Shown here: piece after piece, positions 45,655 to 57,453 of the stretch
How positions within the stretch are numbered: position 1 is the stretch's first letter
Layout of the letters: every line of letters starts with the position of its first letter
DNA from: Cercospora beticola
Lineage: Eukaryota; Ascomycota; Dothideomycetes; Mycosphaerellales; Mycosphaerellaceae
Direction of reading: 5' to 3'
Assembly (NCBI RefSeq): GCF_033473495.1
Contig: NC_088943.1
Location: 248,001 to 312,000, forward strand
Length of the DNA: 64,000 bases
Translations under genes and position numbers: made by a program
The notes under the pieces: model-generated
Database searches by the model: none
What the model was told of the DNA's origin: nothing
The model's input: the letters and a program-made list of their open reading frames with translations, nothing else

Positions 45655-47886
45655 TGAAAGTATGCGAACGGTGGCCGAAGTGTGATGCTTGTATTTGGTA
45701 CTCATGCCTGAGCTGTGGCCATGGTGGTACTATCGGAGTTGGTCACCCTACTTCGCAACATCTTGCGAGGACCATGGCAGCGGCGATATCCTTCTCTTAC
45801 TGAAGAACTCCTGGCATTAAGGACATAGACTTCGACCAAGATCCTGCTATTCGGTCTTGCAGAAGAAGAAGCCACATGAGATGGAGTACTTCCATGGCGG
45901 CAAACGGTCAGCTGGGTGGCAGTGTTTCGCCATGATGGCGAATGCCGAATTCGAAGTGTAACCTGTTGAGCTCTTGTCGAGAGCAGAAGCTCTTGTCTGC
46001 TGGCGTCACCGAGGAGAGACGTATCTCGGAGCCACTTGCTGCTTCTGCTGCTCATGGCACGACGTCCATCGCCGTGGTCTTTGGAATCAGCCTGCCATGT
46101 GCCAGCATGCACCTACATCTGTTGTATCAGCCAACTGTCATCCTGCTGTGCAAAGAGTGTGTCTCCATGATGGGAGAAGGCAGTGTGTGATGAAGAAGTC
46201 TCTGAGAAACGACCAACAAGCCAGCTTTCGGAGTGGCATCGGGTCTCCACCTGGTTCTCGGCTTACCATTTGTGGTATGCCGAAAGTCTCTCTTCTGAGC
46301 GGAACCACACTCCGAGGACTCACTCAGTCGAGCAGTGGACTGCACAGGATGTGACACTGAGACTCCTCGGAGCCCGATGACTGTCGATGTCGCCACCGCT
46401 GGCGTAGGACTGGTGGCAGTGATGTGCAACTCATCGAGGACCACGATGTCAGACCCCAGACGAATCTGCAAAGCCCATGAGAGCATTGAGATGTCCCGTG
46501 GTGTCCAGACCACCGCCGTGCGGTTGGTGTTCATCTCGCCGGAGTTTCCCATGGTGCTGCTGTCCTCGTCACATTCCTCCTCTTCATCCTCCTCAACGTC
46601 CTCCTCTTGGAGCTGTGCCCGACCCGGCAGCTCTGTTCAGATGTTGGAGAGTATCGGTGTTGCGGATGTCTGGGCGACTGCGGGTGATGGTGGAGGCCAT
46701 GTTGGCGGAGATGCTCGGCGGGAGATCTTACCCTAGGAAGTCTGTCAGCGGCACCAATGGAGTGCTGGCACACCATATCTCGCGTGGGACGCCGCGGATA
46801 GTGTGTAAGCGAGTGCTGAGCTGCCGCTTTGCCACCGACCTCGCCGTCGATTCGCGGAAGATGACTGTCGGCGTTAGTTGTGCCTATCAGCGCCTCAAGG
46901 TGAGGTCAGCGAGCTGTTCAGCGAGCTGAGGCTGTGGTCACAGCTGCTGGGGGCATTGGGGATCCTCACTGGAGGCTCTCCGCCGTCATTGAAATCGGTG
47001 TTGCGGCAAAGGAGGTGGTGTCAGAGGAAGACTTACGCATCAAGGCGCGAAGTAATGGCGAAAGCACCTCCCAGCCAGCTGAGACCATTGCCGCGGCTGC
47101 TTAGGACGAATGAGATGGCCAAGTCCAGCTCCTCGTTGCCACCGAGCTCGCTGTTGAGGCGGCGGAGGTGGTGGATGGCGGGAAAACATTCCTTCAAGGG
47201 TGACTAAGCGGTGACTGAGGGCTCTACTGACGGCCGGAAGATGTCGTAGAGGGTGTCAGAGGCAGCGAGAAGCTCTTCCGCTGCTCTTTCAGTTTGTTGG
47301 CGGAAAGAAAGACGTCGTTGTGGTGGTGGAGAGGAAACTGCTGGTCAGTGACTGGCGAGCAAGAGCCATCAGTGCAATTCAGCGCCAAGACCCTGGCTTT
47401 TCGCTGCGAATGTGCCGAATGGCTTCCCCTCCACGGCCACAACACCACCACAGGACTTCGAAAACACCTAAACCACCGCGGCGGAAGGTCAAAGATGGTA
47501 TTAGAAGCAGCGCGAGGTGTTTTGGTGCCCTCCGGAGCCTTGATCAGCGCACAGTACGACCGCCAGGCAAGCAGCTCCGAGCCTCAGGCCAGCACCTCAC
47601 TTCCACCACTGTCCGCCCGCCTCGAATCCTCCTCTACGACCTCAAATCCAGCTTCAGCGCCTTCTGGAATCACACGCGCAGCTCACGATGAGCGGAGACG
47701 GCAGCGGCAACAGCCTCGGCGGCGGTATGGATGGTGGCGGAGGAAACAAGCAGAAGGAAACAGCACAGGCATAGCCCTGCTTCCAGTACCTCCCAGAAAG
47801 CGAGCACTGGGCAGCCATTGTTGCGGCAACCGCATCAAATCGGCACAAGATCATTCAGCAGAGAAGAAGATGCGAGACTGTGTGTA
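45655..47886. other. Unresolved stretch
   Basis: A minus-strand frame at 46127-46552, with an acidic extension upstream (EEDVEEDEEEECDED) and VVWTPRDISMLSWALQIRLG, looks protein-like, but I find no complete gene. Plus-strand frames at 46335-46736 overlap it. Nothing here carries a known motif. Confidence 0.35.
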
Positions 47887-48108
47887 ATGAAGGCACAATT
47901 GCAGCAGAACATGGCAGAAATTGCCAGAAACAAGGTGAGGATGGAGGGATTGAAGGAGCAGGACAAAGCCATCTCTATGAGGCTGAGTTACTGCCGCAAC
48001 GAAGTCTCACGTATCGACCAGAGGATCAGTGAGCTAGTCTCTGTGCGGGAGAGGGTAAGCGGAGCCCAGCAGGGTGACATCCATGCCGGTTTGTCGAAAG
48101 ATAACTAA
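47887..48108 (+). CDS. Possible small coiled-coil protein or 3' exon, 73 aa
   Basis: The ATG at 47887 starts an uninterrupted heptad-like sequence (AEIARNKVRMEGLKEQDKAI, then EVSRIDQRISELVSVRERV). The frame is open upstream to 47731, but that part is Arg/Ser-rich and unconvincing. A Gly-rich frame starting MSGDGSGNSLGGGM at 47688 could be an earlier exon; a joint between them is not evident. No family recognised. Confidence 0.35.
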   Translation: MKAQLQQNMAEIARNKVRMEGLKEQDKAISMRLSYCRNEVSRIDQRISELVSVRERVSGAQQGDIHAGLSKDN

Positions 48109-48450
48109 ATGGGGATCCGGTGGCAAGTATTGCATGATTCTCATTCTCATCCTGTTTCAAAGTCCAGCTGGTTCCAGACAATGCTTGAAACACTTTTTCG
48201 CTTCTTTCGAAACACTGATTTCTTGCAGATACGAGACCATTCACATTCACTGTCCCGCACGTGATTGCAGCGCTCGCAATGCCTTCGTCTTCTCCATAAA
48301 ACCACTCTTCCCTTCTTGCTCAACCTATCACTCCAAGTTCTCTTGCGAACACGAAGCCATTGATCATCACCCTCGCGAGCTATTCGAGCTGCGCCAGACC
48401 CACGAGAACTGATTCGTTTTCCTTCCAAATCAACTCCACAATCGCCGATC
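48109..48450. other. Intergenic, promoter of the F-box-like gene
   Basis: No supportable frame. The sequence leads into the ATG at 48451. Confidence 0.5.
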
Positions 48451-49999
48451 ATGGCGTGGATTTGGGGCTCCACCTCGAGCAAGGAGCCCGATCGACCGCC
48501 GTCTCCCGCTCCTTCTCAAGCACCAAGCCCTGCAGTCGACAACTCGGCCGCAGAGATTCGAACTCCAGCACCAGAGGTAGATGAGGAGGAGTACATGCTG
48601 GAAGTTCAACCGCGCGGGTTGAAGCGAAAGGCCGGACATGAGGTTGGAGACATCTCCGTACGCGGCTTCAAAGTGGTGTACAATTCGAGCAAGGTCATAC
48701 CGGCCATAAGCGTAAGTTCGTATGGCAATCGAGAAAAACGGAGTACTAACTCTGGGATAGAAAATGCACAACGACTCTGTCAGCACGCAGCCAGCTGGCG
48801 AGCACCTCCTGCATCTCCCCGAGTCTGTTCAGAGACTAATCTACAGCTTCGTGCTCGTCGATGAAGCACCTTACGATGTCCTTCCCCAAGGCCATTTAGT
48901 GCCACAGCCACTCGTCAGCTGGGACATCACCGACAGCAGCCAACTCGTCAAGCGCCAACACACGAAGTCCGATGGCACACCGATTCGCGAAGCACCTGGA
49001 CTCCTCACAGCCTGCAAGCAGATTCGCGAACTTGCTGTTCCTATCTTCTTTTTTGGAAACTCTTTCAACATCCGTGTCTCGAACTTCGATGGACTTGCGA
49101 TTCAGCCCTTCTGGAAGCTGATGGACTCGCATCGTCAACAAGCTGAGAAAGATCCAATCCTCCTAGCCGGAAGCCACGATGAGCTTGGCTTTTTCGAAGC
49201 ATTGCAGGAGAAGTCGACACCGCTACTGGACGGCCTTGAGGACCACATCTCTTCGAGGCCGACAGCCACCAAGGAGTGCGAGTTCACGATCTGCCGCCTC
49301 AACGATCCTCCCACCACCTCACTCACGATGGGCGAGATCAAGTGTGACCTCTCGTATGAACCGCACTGGGATAACTTGCTCCTCTGGCTGCGCGAGTGCA
49401 TCAAGGGCGAGCTGCCACCCTTCAATCCAGGCGATCTGTCTGAGCACCAAGATGGGCACAAGTTGACGTCTATCGAATGGCTCTTCCAGATCACGAAAAT
49501 TTACAAGCCGACTGAGATGGACGAGTTTCTGAAGGCCATCGCCACACATCGTGGTCATCTCATCCGGGACGATCCCAGATGGGCACCATCGCCCCAGTAT
49601 GAGGACATCGAGGAGTCTCAGACGCTTCGTCACGCCACACCCCAAATCTCTCCACGCGAGACTCCTTCAAAGCAGTTCGTCTTCACTTCGTCGCCACCCT
49701 TGCCCCAAGTCTCGACCACGTCCAGGCTTGGAATGGGCAAAGGCTATCAACACGCACGAGAGTCTCTGGGCCCAGCTTTTCGAAAGTCAACTTCTCTGGC
49801 GTCTAGCTCGAGTGGCCAGCGTGTGGAAGTTAAGGGTTCTGATGATGAGGAGGACTCGGATGAGGAAGAGTTGTTTTGCCATACGAATAAGAAGAGAAAG
49901 ATAAACTTGGTGGTGGACCTGGATGGGGAGTCTGGGGATGAGGATACGAATGCGAATGATGATGGAGAGGTGGGCAAGAATGGTTTTGATGAGGACTGA
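48451..49999 (+). CDS. F-box/2EXR-like protein, 499 aa, two exons
   Basis: Exon 1 is 48451-48711 and exon 2 is 48761-49999; the 49-nt intron has GTAAGT, a perfect TACTAAC branch point and a GATAG acceptor, in phase 0. Exon 1 encodes a Pro/Ser-rich, acidic N-terminus. Residues ~102-120 (LLHLPESVQRLIYSFVL) match the opening LPxExxxxIYxxxL of the short F-box-like/2EXR domains common in Pezizomycotina. The usual partner motif LLTACKQIRELAVPIFF follows at about 168-184. Proteins of this type are thought to act as adaptors, but most are unstudied. The C-terminus is Ser-rich, then acidic with a basic KKRKI cluster that could be a nuclear signal. The gene is intact. Confidence 0.82.
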
Positions 50000-51169
50000 A
50001 TGAATGCGATGCACGGGAAAGCGATGATCGGTTTGCCAGCGGTATGAATGAGCGAAAGCAGCTTGACATGGAGGCAACAGGGATTTGTCGGATCGTGGCG
50101 AGCGGCTTCGAGTACCTGCTACTTGTCAAATTGTCAGTAATACACAAAGACAGCTCGCACAAGACCGTGAAGTACAAGTCAAGCTTGTCTAAAATCATTC
50201 TGACGTCCTCCCTATCGGTATATTGATGTGTGTTTCCCAGTACTGAAATGAATGCCACAAGACCTGATCGAAGGCGAATAAAAGCGAGCAAATTGTGAGC
50301 TACCAATATCCATGTGGTATGGAAGGATATGTGGCAAATATCTGCAGAGGTACTGCAGTACCTTTATTCCATGTGCAGCAACTGTTTCAAGGCTGCGGAT
50401 ACTGGTACATCCCATGGTATAAGTAGTAGATACCATCGTGTGGGCAAGAGCATTTGCGAGATGTTTCCAGCTTTTCTGAGTTACCTCCATTGTTTGCCAT
50501 CACTCTCATCACAGAGTTACCTTATGATATGTTATTGATTGTATGGTCAACTAGTGATTTCTAGCAAGTGCTTGCAAGGCTCGGACAAACTTCCTTGGGC
50601 AGCTACATGTACTCCGATCAGAAGCAATCTTGGAAACAGCACAACACATCGACACAATTATGCAACAGCACTCTACATATACACTCATTGACTGTTTCAA
50701 TATTGCCTTGTCCATCCTTCTAGCTGCTGGGACATAACGTGAGGCGTATAGCTTGCGGCCAGATGTGCCTTCATGAGGATAATGTTGGAGGCGCGAGCGA
50801 TCCAAAGTGGGCATAAAAGACTGTAGGGAAGCCTCAAAGATGGATATTCATGCTCTCCTCATCTGTCTCGTCTGAGGCTATGTACACAACATCAGTCATG
50901 CTGGCAGACTAGTGGGAACATCGATTCGCACCCACGAGCGGCTGCACGAACGAGTCCCAGCCGAGTCGGGGAAGGCTTTGGAAGTCGAAATTTGAAGTTT
51001 CAAAATACTACATTCCCGGCCTCAAGCTCGCTTGGGCGAGTGTTCGAGCTCTAAGCGAGTGAAGTGAATGGTCCGTGCACGCCTAGCAGCACCGACGCGC
51101 ATTTGCACACAACGACATCATCCCATCTCGAACCGGCGACTTCTACATTGAGCCATTACGCTTGTCACA
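50000..51169. other. 1.2-kb intergenic stretch
   Basis: Relatively AT-rich with no protein-like frame. The last ~150 bp form the leader of the phosphotransferase-like gene. Confidence 0.55.
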
Positions 51170-52433
51170 ATGTCCGCTTCCGGCGCTGAAGCCTGGCAGG
51201 GTGCCAGTAAGTTCCCGGAAGACAATCCGCTGCACGAAAGAGTCACCGATTTCGTCAAGAGCGTCGATTGGGACGCCCTTCGCAGACACGCCCAAAGCGT
51301 GCGCGGCGTAGCGTGCGAGCTCAGTCAAAGCTACTCAACAGGACTCGACAATGTAGTCAGGAAGATCGACTTCGCAGATGGCGTGCAGTGGGTCGCGCGA
51401 CTGCGGATGCCAGATATGGGAGAGGCAATTCGCCGAGAGCTGCTCAGCGCACGCCGGACGATGGAAGTAGAGATTGTGACGATGGCGTATTTGAGGTAAG
51501 ATCATGAAATACTGGATCTCCAATCAACTTGCTGACAAAAAGACCAGGAAGCACACAAGCATTCCCGTCCCAGGAGTCCACACATACTGCCTCGACGCCA
51601 ATACCAAGGTCGGCGCGCCCTACATGTTCATGGACTACATCCACGGCACGGTTGCCCAAGATCTCGCCGAGGTCAAGGACTACGATCTTCAGACCAACAC
51701 TGCCTTCTGGAAACAAATGGCTGAAATACAGATCGAGCTCGCCAGCTGCACATTCGATCGCATCGGCAGCCTCTACAACATCGACGACAACTTCACGATT
51801 GGACCTGAGCTGATCACCGGCAAAGGACCATGGAACACAGCCGAGCAATACTGGAGTGACCTGGTCAAGAGCTACCACACTACTGCAGAACAGCAGGGCA
51901 GCCTGCAGCTCAAGAACAGCCCATCGTTTCAACTTCCATCGAAATTCCTCAAACTCATCAAATCGTACGGAAAACTTGACCAGAAGAAATTCTGCCTCGT
52001 CAACCGTGATTTCCGAACCCACAACGTCCTCGTCAACGACAACTTCGAGATTGTAGGCGTAATGGACTTCAAAAGCGTCGTGGCAGCTCCGATCGAAATG
52101 GTGGCACAATTTCCATCCTTCTCGGGCCTTGACAGACCCATGCCATTTTACCAGGAAATCAAGAAGGGAGCGCGTACGCTAGATTGGATCAAAGCGACGC
52201 AACCTTATCTTGATAAATACGTCGACAACTTGCGAAAGGCAGCTGAAGCTTCTTCGAACAAGGAAGATATGCTGGAGATCGTTCAGTGGATGATGGAAGA
52301 TGGAGCAAGCATCCTCGAGGGTCTGCAGAAGTATCGTCAGCATTGGTTGTTCGTCAACGAGGCTTGGTGGAAGGCATATGAGAAGCTGGCCGAAAAGAAG
52401 GAGATGGAGGCAGAGGACAAGAAGAATCAGTAG
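51170..52433 (+). CDS. Aminoglycoside-phosphotransferase-like (APH family) protein, 403 aa, two exons
   Basis: Exon 1 is 51170-51495 and exon 2 is 51548-52433; the 52-nt intron has a GTAAGA donor, a GCTGAC branch and a CCAG acceptor, and splits an Arg codon in phase 2. The N-lobe has SYSTGLDNVVRKIDF and WVARLRMP, in the position of the ATP-binding strands and lysine. The linker region shows PYMFMDYIHGTV, as in fungal APH relatives. The catalytic loop is LVNRDFRTHNVLV (Asp263, Asn268), and the metal-binding site is MDFKS (Asp282). The first residue of the usual HxD motif is Asn here, so activity may be altered. Fungal members are numerous and mostly of unknown substrate; resistance should not be assumed. 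No signal peptide; probably cytosolic. Confidence 0.88.
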
Positions 52434-52574
52434 AAGGATGCCAGTATCGTATACGATAGCATAGCAAAGCCGAGAAAAGTCAATTGGGACCCTTCATCAT
52501 GGATATATCAATCGCACGCAACGATATGATCAAAAGCATACAAAAGCAAACAAAAGCAACACCTCCAGATCCAA

Positions 52575-53620
52575 ATGATCGATCGAAAGCAACCTTTCTC
52601 TGATAGGAGGTGGCTCTCGAAGCTTATGGACCTGAACACAACGCCCGAATGCGTCTTGGACAATATCCTGAAGCAAGGCTGCAGCTACCAATTTCTCTGA
52701 ATACAGTGGGGATTCGATGCTTCTTCGTACAGCTATGGCCCGAAAGTCTGCCGCCGCGCTGAGGTGGAGCGACTGCTACAGTCCGCCAGAAAGTACATCC
52801 TCTCCGGCATAACGGATCTGATCAAGCCTGCAGGGCTGGCCACGGCAATGAAATGCGTTTTGAAAGATTCCCTGAGACATAACCTGACATACAGCTTTCT
52901 CTGAACAGGCCCAGACGTCCCAGCTGCTTTGTCTGAGTTTTGAGCGAGAGTGTGCCGCTGTGTCGAGATAGAGTGATTCTTACAGCCCGACCAAAAGTAC
53001 ACCGTCTCCGGTCTAACGGAGCTTGGGCGGCCTACAGGCCTCGCCACGGCAATGGAATGCATTTGAGATAATTCTCGGAGACGTGGCTGCAGGTACAGCT
53101 TTTTCTGAAATGCAGCAGAGAATCTATGCCGCCTCATCTTGATATACGACAAAAGTGTGCCACCGTGTCAAAACAGAGCGATCGTTACCGTCCGCTGGAT
53201 GGCACACCGTTCTCCAGCAGAACGCAGCTTGTCAAGCCTACGAGGCTGGCTCCGGCCGTGAAATTCGTCTCAGACGCTATTTTGAGACATGGCATCAAGT
53301 ACAGCTTTCTCTGAACAGAGCGGATGCTTCCTGCTTCTTCGTCTGGATATAGGACGAAAGTGTACTGCATTGAGGCAATGGAGCGATTGATACGGTCCGC
53401 CGGAAAGGGCACCCTTCTCTGGTAGCAATGAAGCTCTCCAAGCTAATTTACCTGGACACAGCTTGGCAATACGTCTTGGATACTGTGCAAGACAACATCG
53501 CAGGAATAGCTGTCTCTGGATACGAACAAGAGTCTCAGCTCATTCGCCTAGCTACGGGACGAAAGTATTCTGTCGTATCAATGAGGAGTGATTGTCCTCG
53601 TCTGCCTGCAACTCTACTGT
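52575..53620. repeat. ~205-bp diverged tandem repeat, about five copies
   Basis: The anchor TTTCTCTGA or a close variant ends at about 52700, 52904, 53108, 53314 and 53519, giving spacings of 204, 204, 206 and 205 bp. Other shared blocks per unit are GGACGAAAGTGT, a GTCCGCCGGAAAG-like block and GCCACGGCAATG. Copies are clearly diverged from each other, with the first and last incomplete. In plus-strand reading several units give related peptides ending in a stop, for example GLATAMKCVLKDSLRHN then YSFL and stop, and TTPECVLDNILKQG then YQFL and stop. On the minus strand two adjacent units stay open together. Starts ~140 bp after the phosphotransferase gene. Confidence 0.85.
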
Positions 53621-54237
53621 GATCAGCAATTCCAGATCCACCTTCACGTGCATATAAACATTGTCGTCCTGTTCAAAGATTAGGCCCAACAAACAATCGC
53701 GGCCGGCAAGCAGCACTTTGTGCTCGATCAATGATTCGTACATGGAGGCTCCTATTGCTGATACATGATATTGATTGTAAATGCATACGAGCAAACTGTG
53801 TTGATATATTTCAAGAGGAATACTGATGCGTACTGCCTAGTGATACAGCCAGGGAACGCAAAGCTTGTTTCAATTACCACCTCAGCGTCCTCAGCTATAC
53901 TCATGCAACCTTTTCAACAATATATGTTCCATTATTCAATGCCTGAACTATTCATCAAGCCATTTTATCACCAGATACTGATGCCAAGCATGGATGGAGT
54001 GAACGAGTGACGTGCATAGTCGCCAGCCTGTGACCGTTCACTCGATGCTTGGCAGCCCACCTTCGAGCACCCTTCTTCCCGCGAAGCTCGCTCGTCTTCT
54101 CTCATCAGACACACACACACCAAGTGCATCGTTGAGCTTAGCAACTCTCGCCTTCTCGCTCCCACTACAGCCTACGACGCGCACATCAATCCCTTAGATC
54201 CTTCTCCACAAACACACTCACTCCAAGTCTCGAAAAA
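53621..54237. other. Intergenic, AT-richer, promoter of the next gene
   Basis: No supportable frame. A short CA run (ACACACACAC) lies at about 54109-54119, upstream of the ATG at 54238. Confidence 0.5.
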
Positions 54238-55386
54238 ATGGCCTCGAACTCGAACTCCAACGCGATGGGCCGCCTCTTCTGCGCATACAACAATGTGGCC
54301 ATGGTAAAGCTGTCCGATGCCCAGGAGCAAGAACTGCTCCAGGATCTCCTCGACGACGCAAAGATCATCTTGAAGGACCCGGGTACATATACCGCAGCCA
54401 CTGTCCTCCCACTTTGCGAGCAACTCGAGTCAACGCTGGAAGCCTACAACGCGTCTATAGATGGACCTTATACGGGCACTTCATCAATGCCACCTCCACC
54501 AGCGCCTCTTCATCGCAAAGCTGCCGCTCAGCCACAGCCTGCTGACGACGGAGACGCAACCACCTCCTCCCTTGGCGTCGTTGGAGGTAAAGAGGTGATT
54601 CCACCCATGTCAGACGACGAGATCGACTCCTTCCTCGCTTCCGCCACATACAAAACCCTGGTCCCACCCTGCACAACAATCATCAGAGCCGCAGAAAAAG
54701 GCCGATGGATCGAGCTCCGCTGCCGCACTTGCGGAGGAAACTGCACGCAGGCCGGGCACACACCACTACGTGGTCTGTCCTCATTCTCCACACATATGCA
54801 GTACTTCCACGGCATTCCGCGTGCCTCGGATGCCCAGACGCTCAAACAGTGCTCGTTCAGAAACGTCGAAGAGCTGGAGGTGCGGGCAATCCTCGCGATG
54901 GGTACTGCTGGTGCGCCGTTTGTGGAGCTTGTGGAGGTGAGCAAGGAAAAGAAGATGGCTTCAGCTGGTAAGGGTACCACAGAGGTGGTAGAGATGCGCA
55001 AGAAGGGTGGTGGAACGAAGAAGGTCGTGGTGAGACAGGCGAGAGACCAGGATAGAGACGACTACATGGGTGATGTTTCTTCATCGACGGCGCCGCAAGC
55101 CAGTCTCACCACCACTGACGATAGCACTGGACGCCGCAGCTCCAGAATCGCGGACAAGAAGAGAGCCATGGAGCAGGCAGATGCCCAAGAACCTGCCGCT
55201 CGTCCTGCGAAGAGACAGCGAAAGTCGCGGATGAGCGATGAGACGGCAGAGTATGAGGTGGATAGGCTGTGGTACGATGTGGAGGAGATGGTGTATAAGA
55301 CGGAGCAGAATGTCTGGCTGGCGGACTTGAACGGCAAAGCAGAAGAAGCTGGCTTGTTGGAGGGTCGAGCTCCGATGCGAATGTAG
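54238..55386 (+). CDS. Hypothetical zinc-finger-like nuclear protein, 382 aa
   Basis: A single exon, with ATG in context GAAAAAATGGC. I do not recognise the family. Residues 158-191 hold a possible zinc site: WIELRCRTCGGNC with C162-x2-C165, then His174, and HMQYFH with H186-x4-H191, resembling a C2H2 finger with long spacing. The N-terminal ~75 residues are helical; residues 80-130 are disordered and Pro/Ala-rich. The C-terminal part has several basic clusters (RRSSRIADKKR, RPAKRQRKSR) that fit nuclear signals, followed by a conserved-looking acidic/aromatic end (YEVDRLWYDVEEMVYKTE). A chromatin or DNA-binding role is inference only. No breaks. Confidence 0.72.
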   Translation: MASNSNSNAMGRLFCAYNNVAMVKLSDAQEQELLQDLLDDAKIILKDPGTYTAATVLPLCEQLESTLEAYNASIDGPYTGTSSMPPPPAPLHRKAAAQPQPADDGDATTSSLGVVGGKEVIPPMSDDEIDSFLASATYKTLVPPCTTIIRAAEKGRWIELRCRTCGGNCTQAGHTPLRGLSSFSTHMQYFHGIPRASDAQTLKQCSFRNVEELEVRAILAMGTAGAPFVELVEVSKEKKMASAGKGTTEVVEMRKKGGGTKKVVVRQARDQDRDDYMGDVSSSTAPQASLTTTDDSTGRRSSRIADKKRAMEQADAQEPAARPAKRQRKSRMSDETAEYEVDRLWYDVEEMVYKTEQNVWLADLNGKAEEAGLLEGRAPMRM

Positions 55387-57453
55387 GCTGGAAGAAATGA
55401 GGAAGGCAGCTCCAGCATAAGACAAATGATGGCATAAATGAGACACCTTGAGACATGGCTGAGAAACAAAGCTTTTCGCAACAGCATAAATACCGTACTC
55501 CTTCTTGCATGCTCAAAGTGCTGTTGACCTCTGCTTCTCTTCTCGCGTACACAGATCCTTTCTTCTTTCACACCGTTCGATATCTCCTCCTCCTCAGCCT
55601 TCCACGAATGCATCAAGCCAATCAGCAGTCGCTGATAGGACCCATCGTCGCCTTCGTATCCTTTCTTCCGCACCATCCCAGCCAGTGACCAACACGTACT
55701 TTCATGCCCACGAGCGCTCCTGGCATTCCACGCAAACGCTTGTCCCACGCACCCTTTCTGCCCGCGACCCAGAACCTTCATTCATTGAGCACACCACCAG
55801 TAGGCATTCGCCCTCGACGAGCTCGAACACGCACGGACGGCTCTTCGCGGAACACGCCTTCACTGCGAAGACGATCTTTGCTAGGGCGCCTATTACCGCC
55901 GGAAGGCTGATGAGCATGCTCAGCTGTGCCCTCGGGCTCGATCGCACAAGGTGCAGCCATGTCATTTTCGCTCCGCAGCTGCCCGACTGATAATCCATTC
56001 TCTTCCGAACGTTAAGCACAAACCTGGTGTGCGGGTCTAAGAGAGATAATCAGGCAGCCAGGTTTCGTCTCTCTTCACCGGCGCTACTGTTTGATCCAAA
56101 GCCTCGAACCAAGGAGAGGAACATTGCCGATAAGCTATCGCTCCGAGCAACTTCTGCGACATTGCAAAGTCAGCCAGAGATTGAGTCAGGACTGTCAAGA
56201 CCATTACCTTCAGCGCCGCCGCCACATCGGTCTACTCGGATCCGGGCTTCTTCGCTTCGTGGTATTCATCAGGCTCTCCACTCCGTGAGCTTGGATTCGG
56301 ACGCCGGCTGCGCAGCATCTTCTTGTCGTTCAACGTTTTCCGCTGCGCTCCGCCATTCACGCTCTTGCTGCTCAAGCCCTTTCAGTGGCCAAGTCTGCTG
56401 CGGGACCACTGCACACTGCTCGCGCCTTCGACACGATGTGCGCTCCTCGTTCTCGGTATCGATCTAGGGACCAGAGGAGACGGTGTGGCTGATTCTGGAA
56501 CTGGATTGAGATGGCTTCAGCGACATCGAGGCCCGGAGCTGGGATTTTCGGCAGAATGGCAGAATGACAGCGCCGACAATCGGGCGGACACTTTATGAGC
56601 TTGATCGATGCTGATTGAAGTCGGAAATCGTAGCCATGGCAGCTAGAGTGCTTCTACGAGGCAGTGCCAGCAAGATTGACCAGTCTTCTAGATCTGATGG
56701 CCTAACCTCTGGCTGCTCTGAAAGCAAGTGGCCCGTACCTTGGTGGACACACGCTGGCTGAATGTCCAACGTCTTGCTGACTCTGTTGGTTGACGGCAAT
56801 CGCATGAGCAGGCGGGTCGCTTTCTGTTGGCAGTCGCATCGTTCTTGGGTTGGAAAAGCCATGTGCATCGTTGAGAAACAGCAAGTCGGTATCGATCAAC
56901 TCTGAATTCGTAATCTTGGGATCCATCTCCTCATCCATCGCCAGGATGCCAAGGCATTGTGTTTCGGCGCCTCGATCGTTGGCTTGACTGCGAGGGTTTG
57001 TCAGTTGTTGGCTTCCTCTCACGCTCTCTGGATGGAGCTTACAGCAACATATGAAGGTGAGGGCACCTTCGTGGCTGAAGCTTTCTTGTCGCTCTGCTGA
57101 AGCTCTGTCCAATGTGTCGCAAGCTTGATGGAATTTCGCCGCCTTCAGTCGCAGTGCTTGTCTGTCCTCGCGAAGAGACCTGGTCAAGACCTGAAGTGAA
57201 GTGCCTCGTGAGACGATCCGCCCAAGCAAAACAACGATCTCCAAAGATCACGACCCTTTCCGGTCCGCCAGCTTCGTGAAGCCGCCCAGAGGCCACCAAC
57301 GAGGAGGTTGGAATGAGATTTGACCTCCATTACCGCTCCGAACGGCTTTCATGCGGTTTCTGCCGCATGCGGACCACAGAACAAGCCATTACAGCTGAGT
57401 CTGCGATGAAGTGTGAGAGTCAACGACGTTCTCATGGCATTCGTCGGTACTCC
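55387..57453. other. 2-kb stretch with unresolved frames
   Basis: Two areas look partly protein-like. On the plus strand, 55704-55910 (MPTSAPGIPRKRLSHAP...) and 56110-56280 are Ser/Pro/Arg-rich. On the minus strand, 56702-57244 contains LTRSLREDRQALRLKAAKF and MDEEMDPKITNSELIDTDL and may be a gene or exon of unknown function. I could not build a consistent model for either. Confidence 0.35.
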
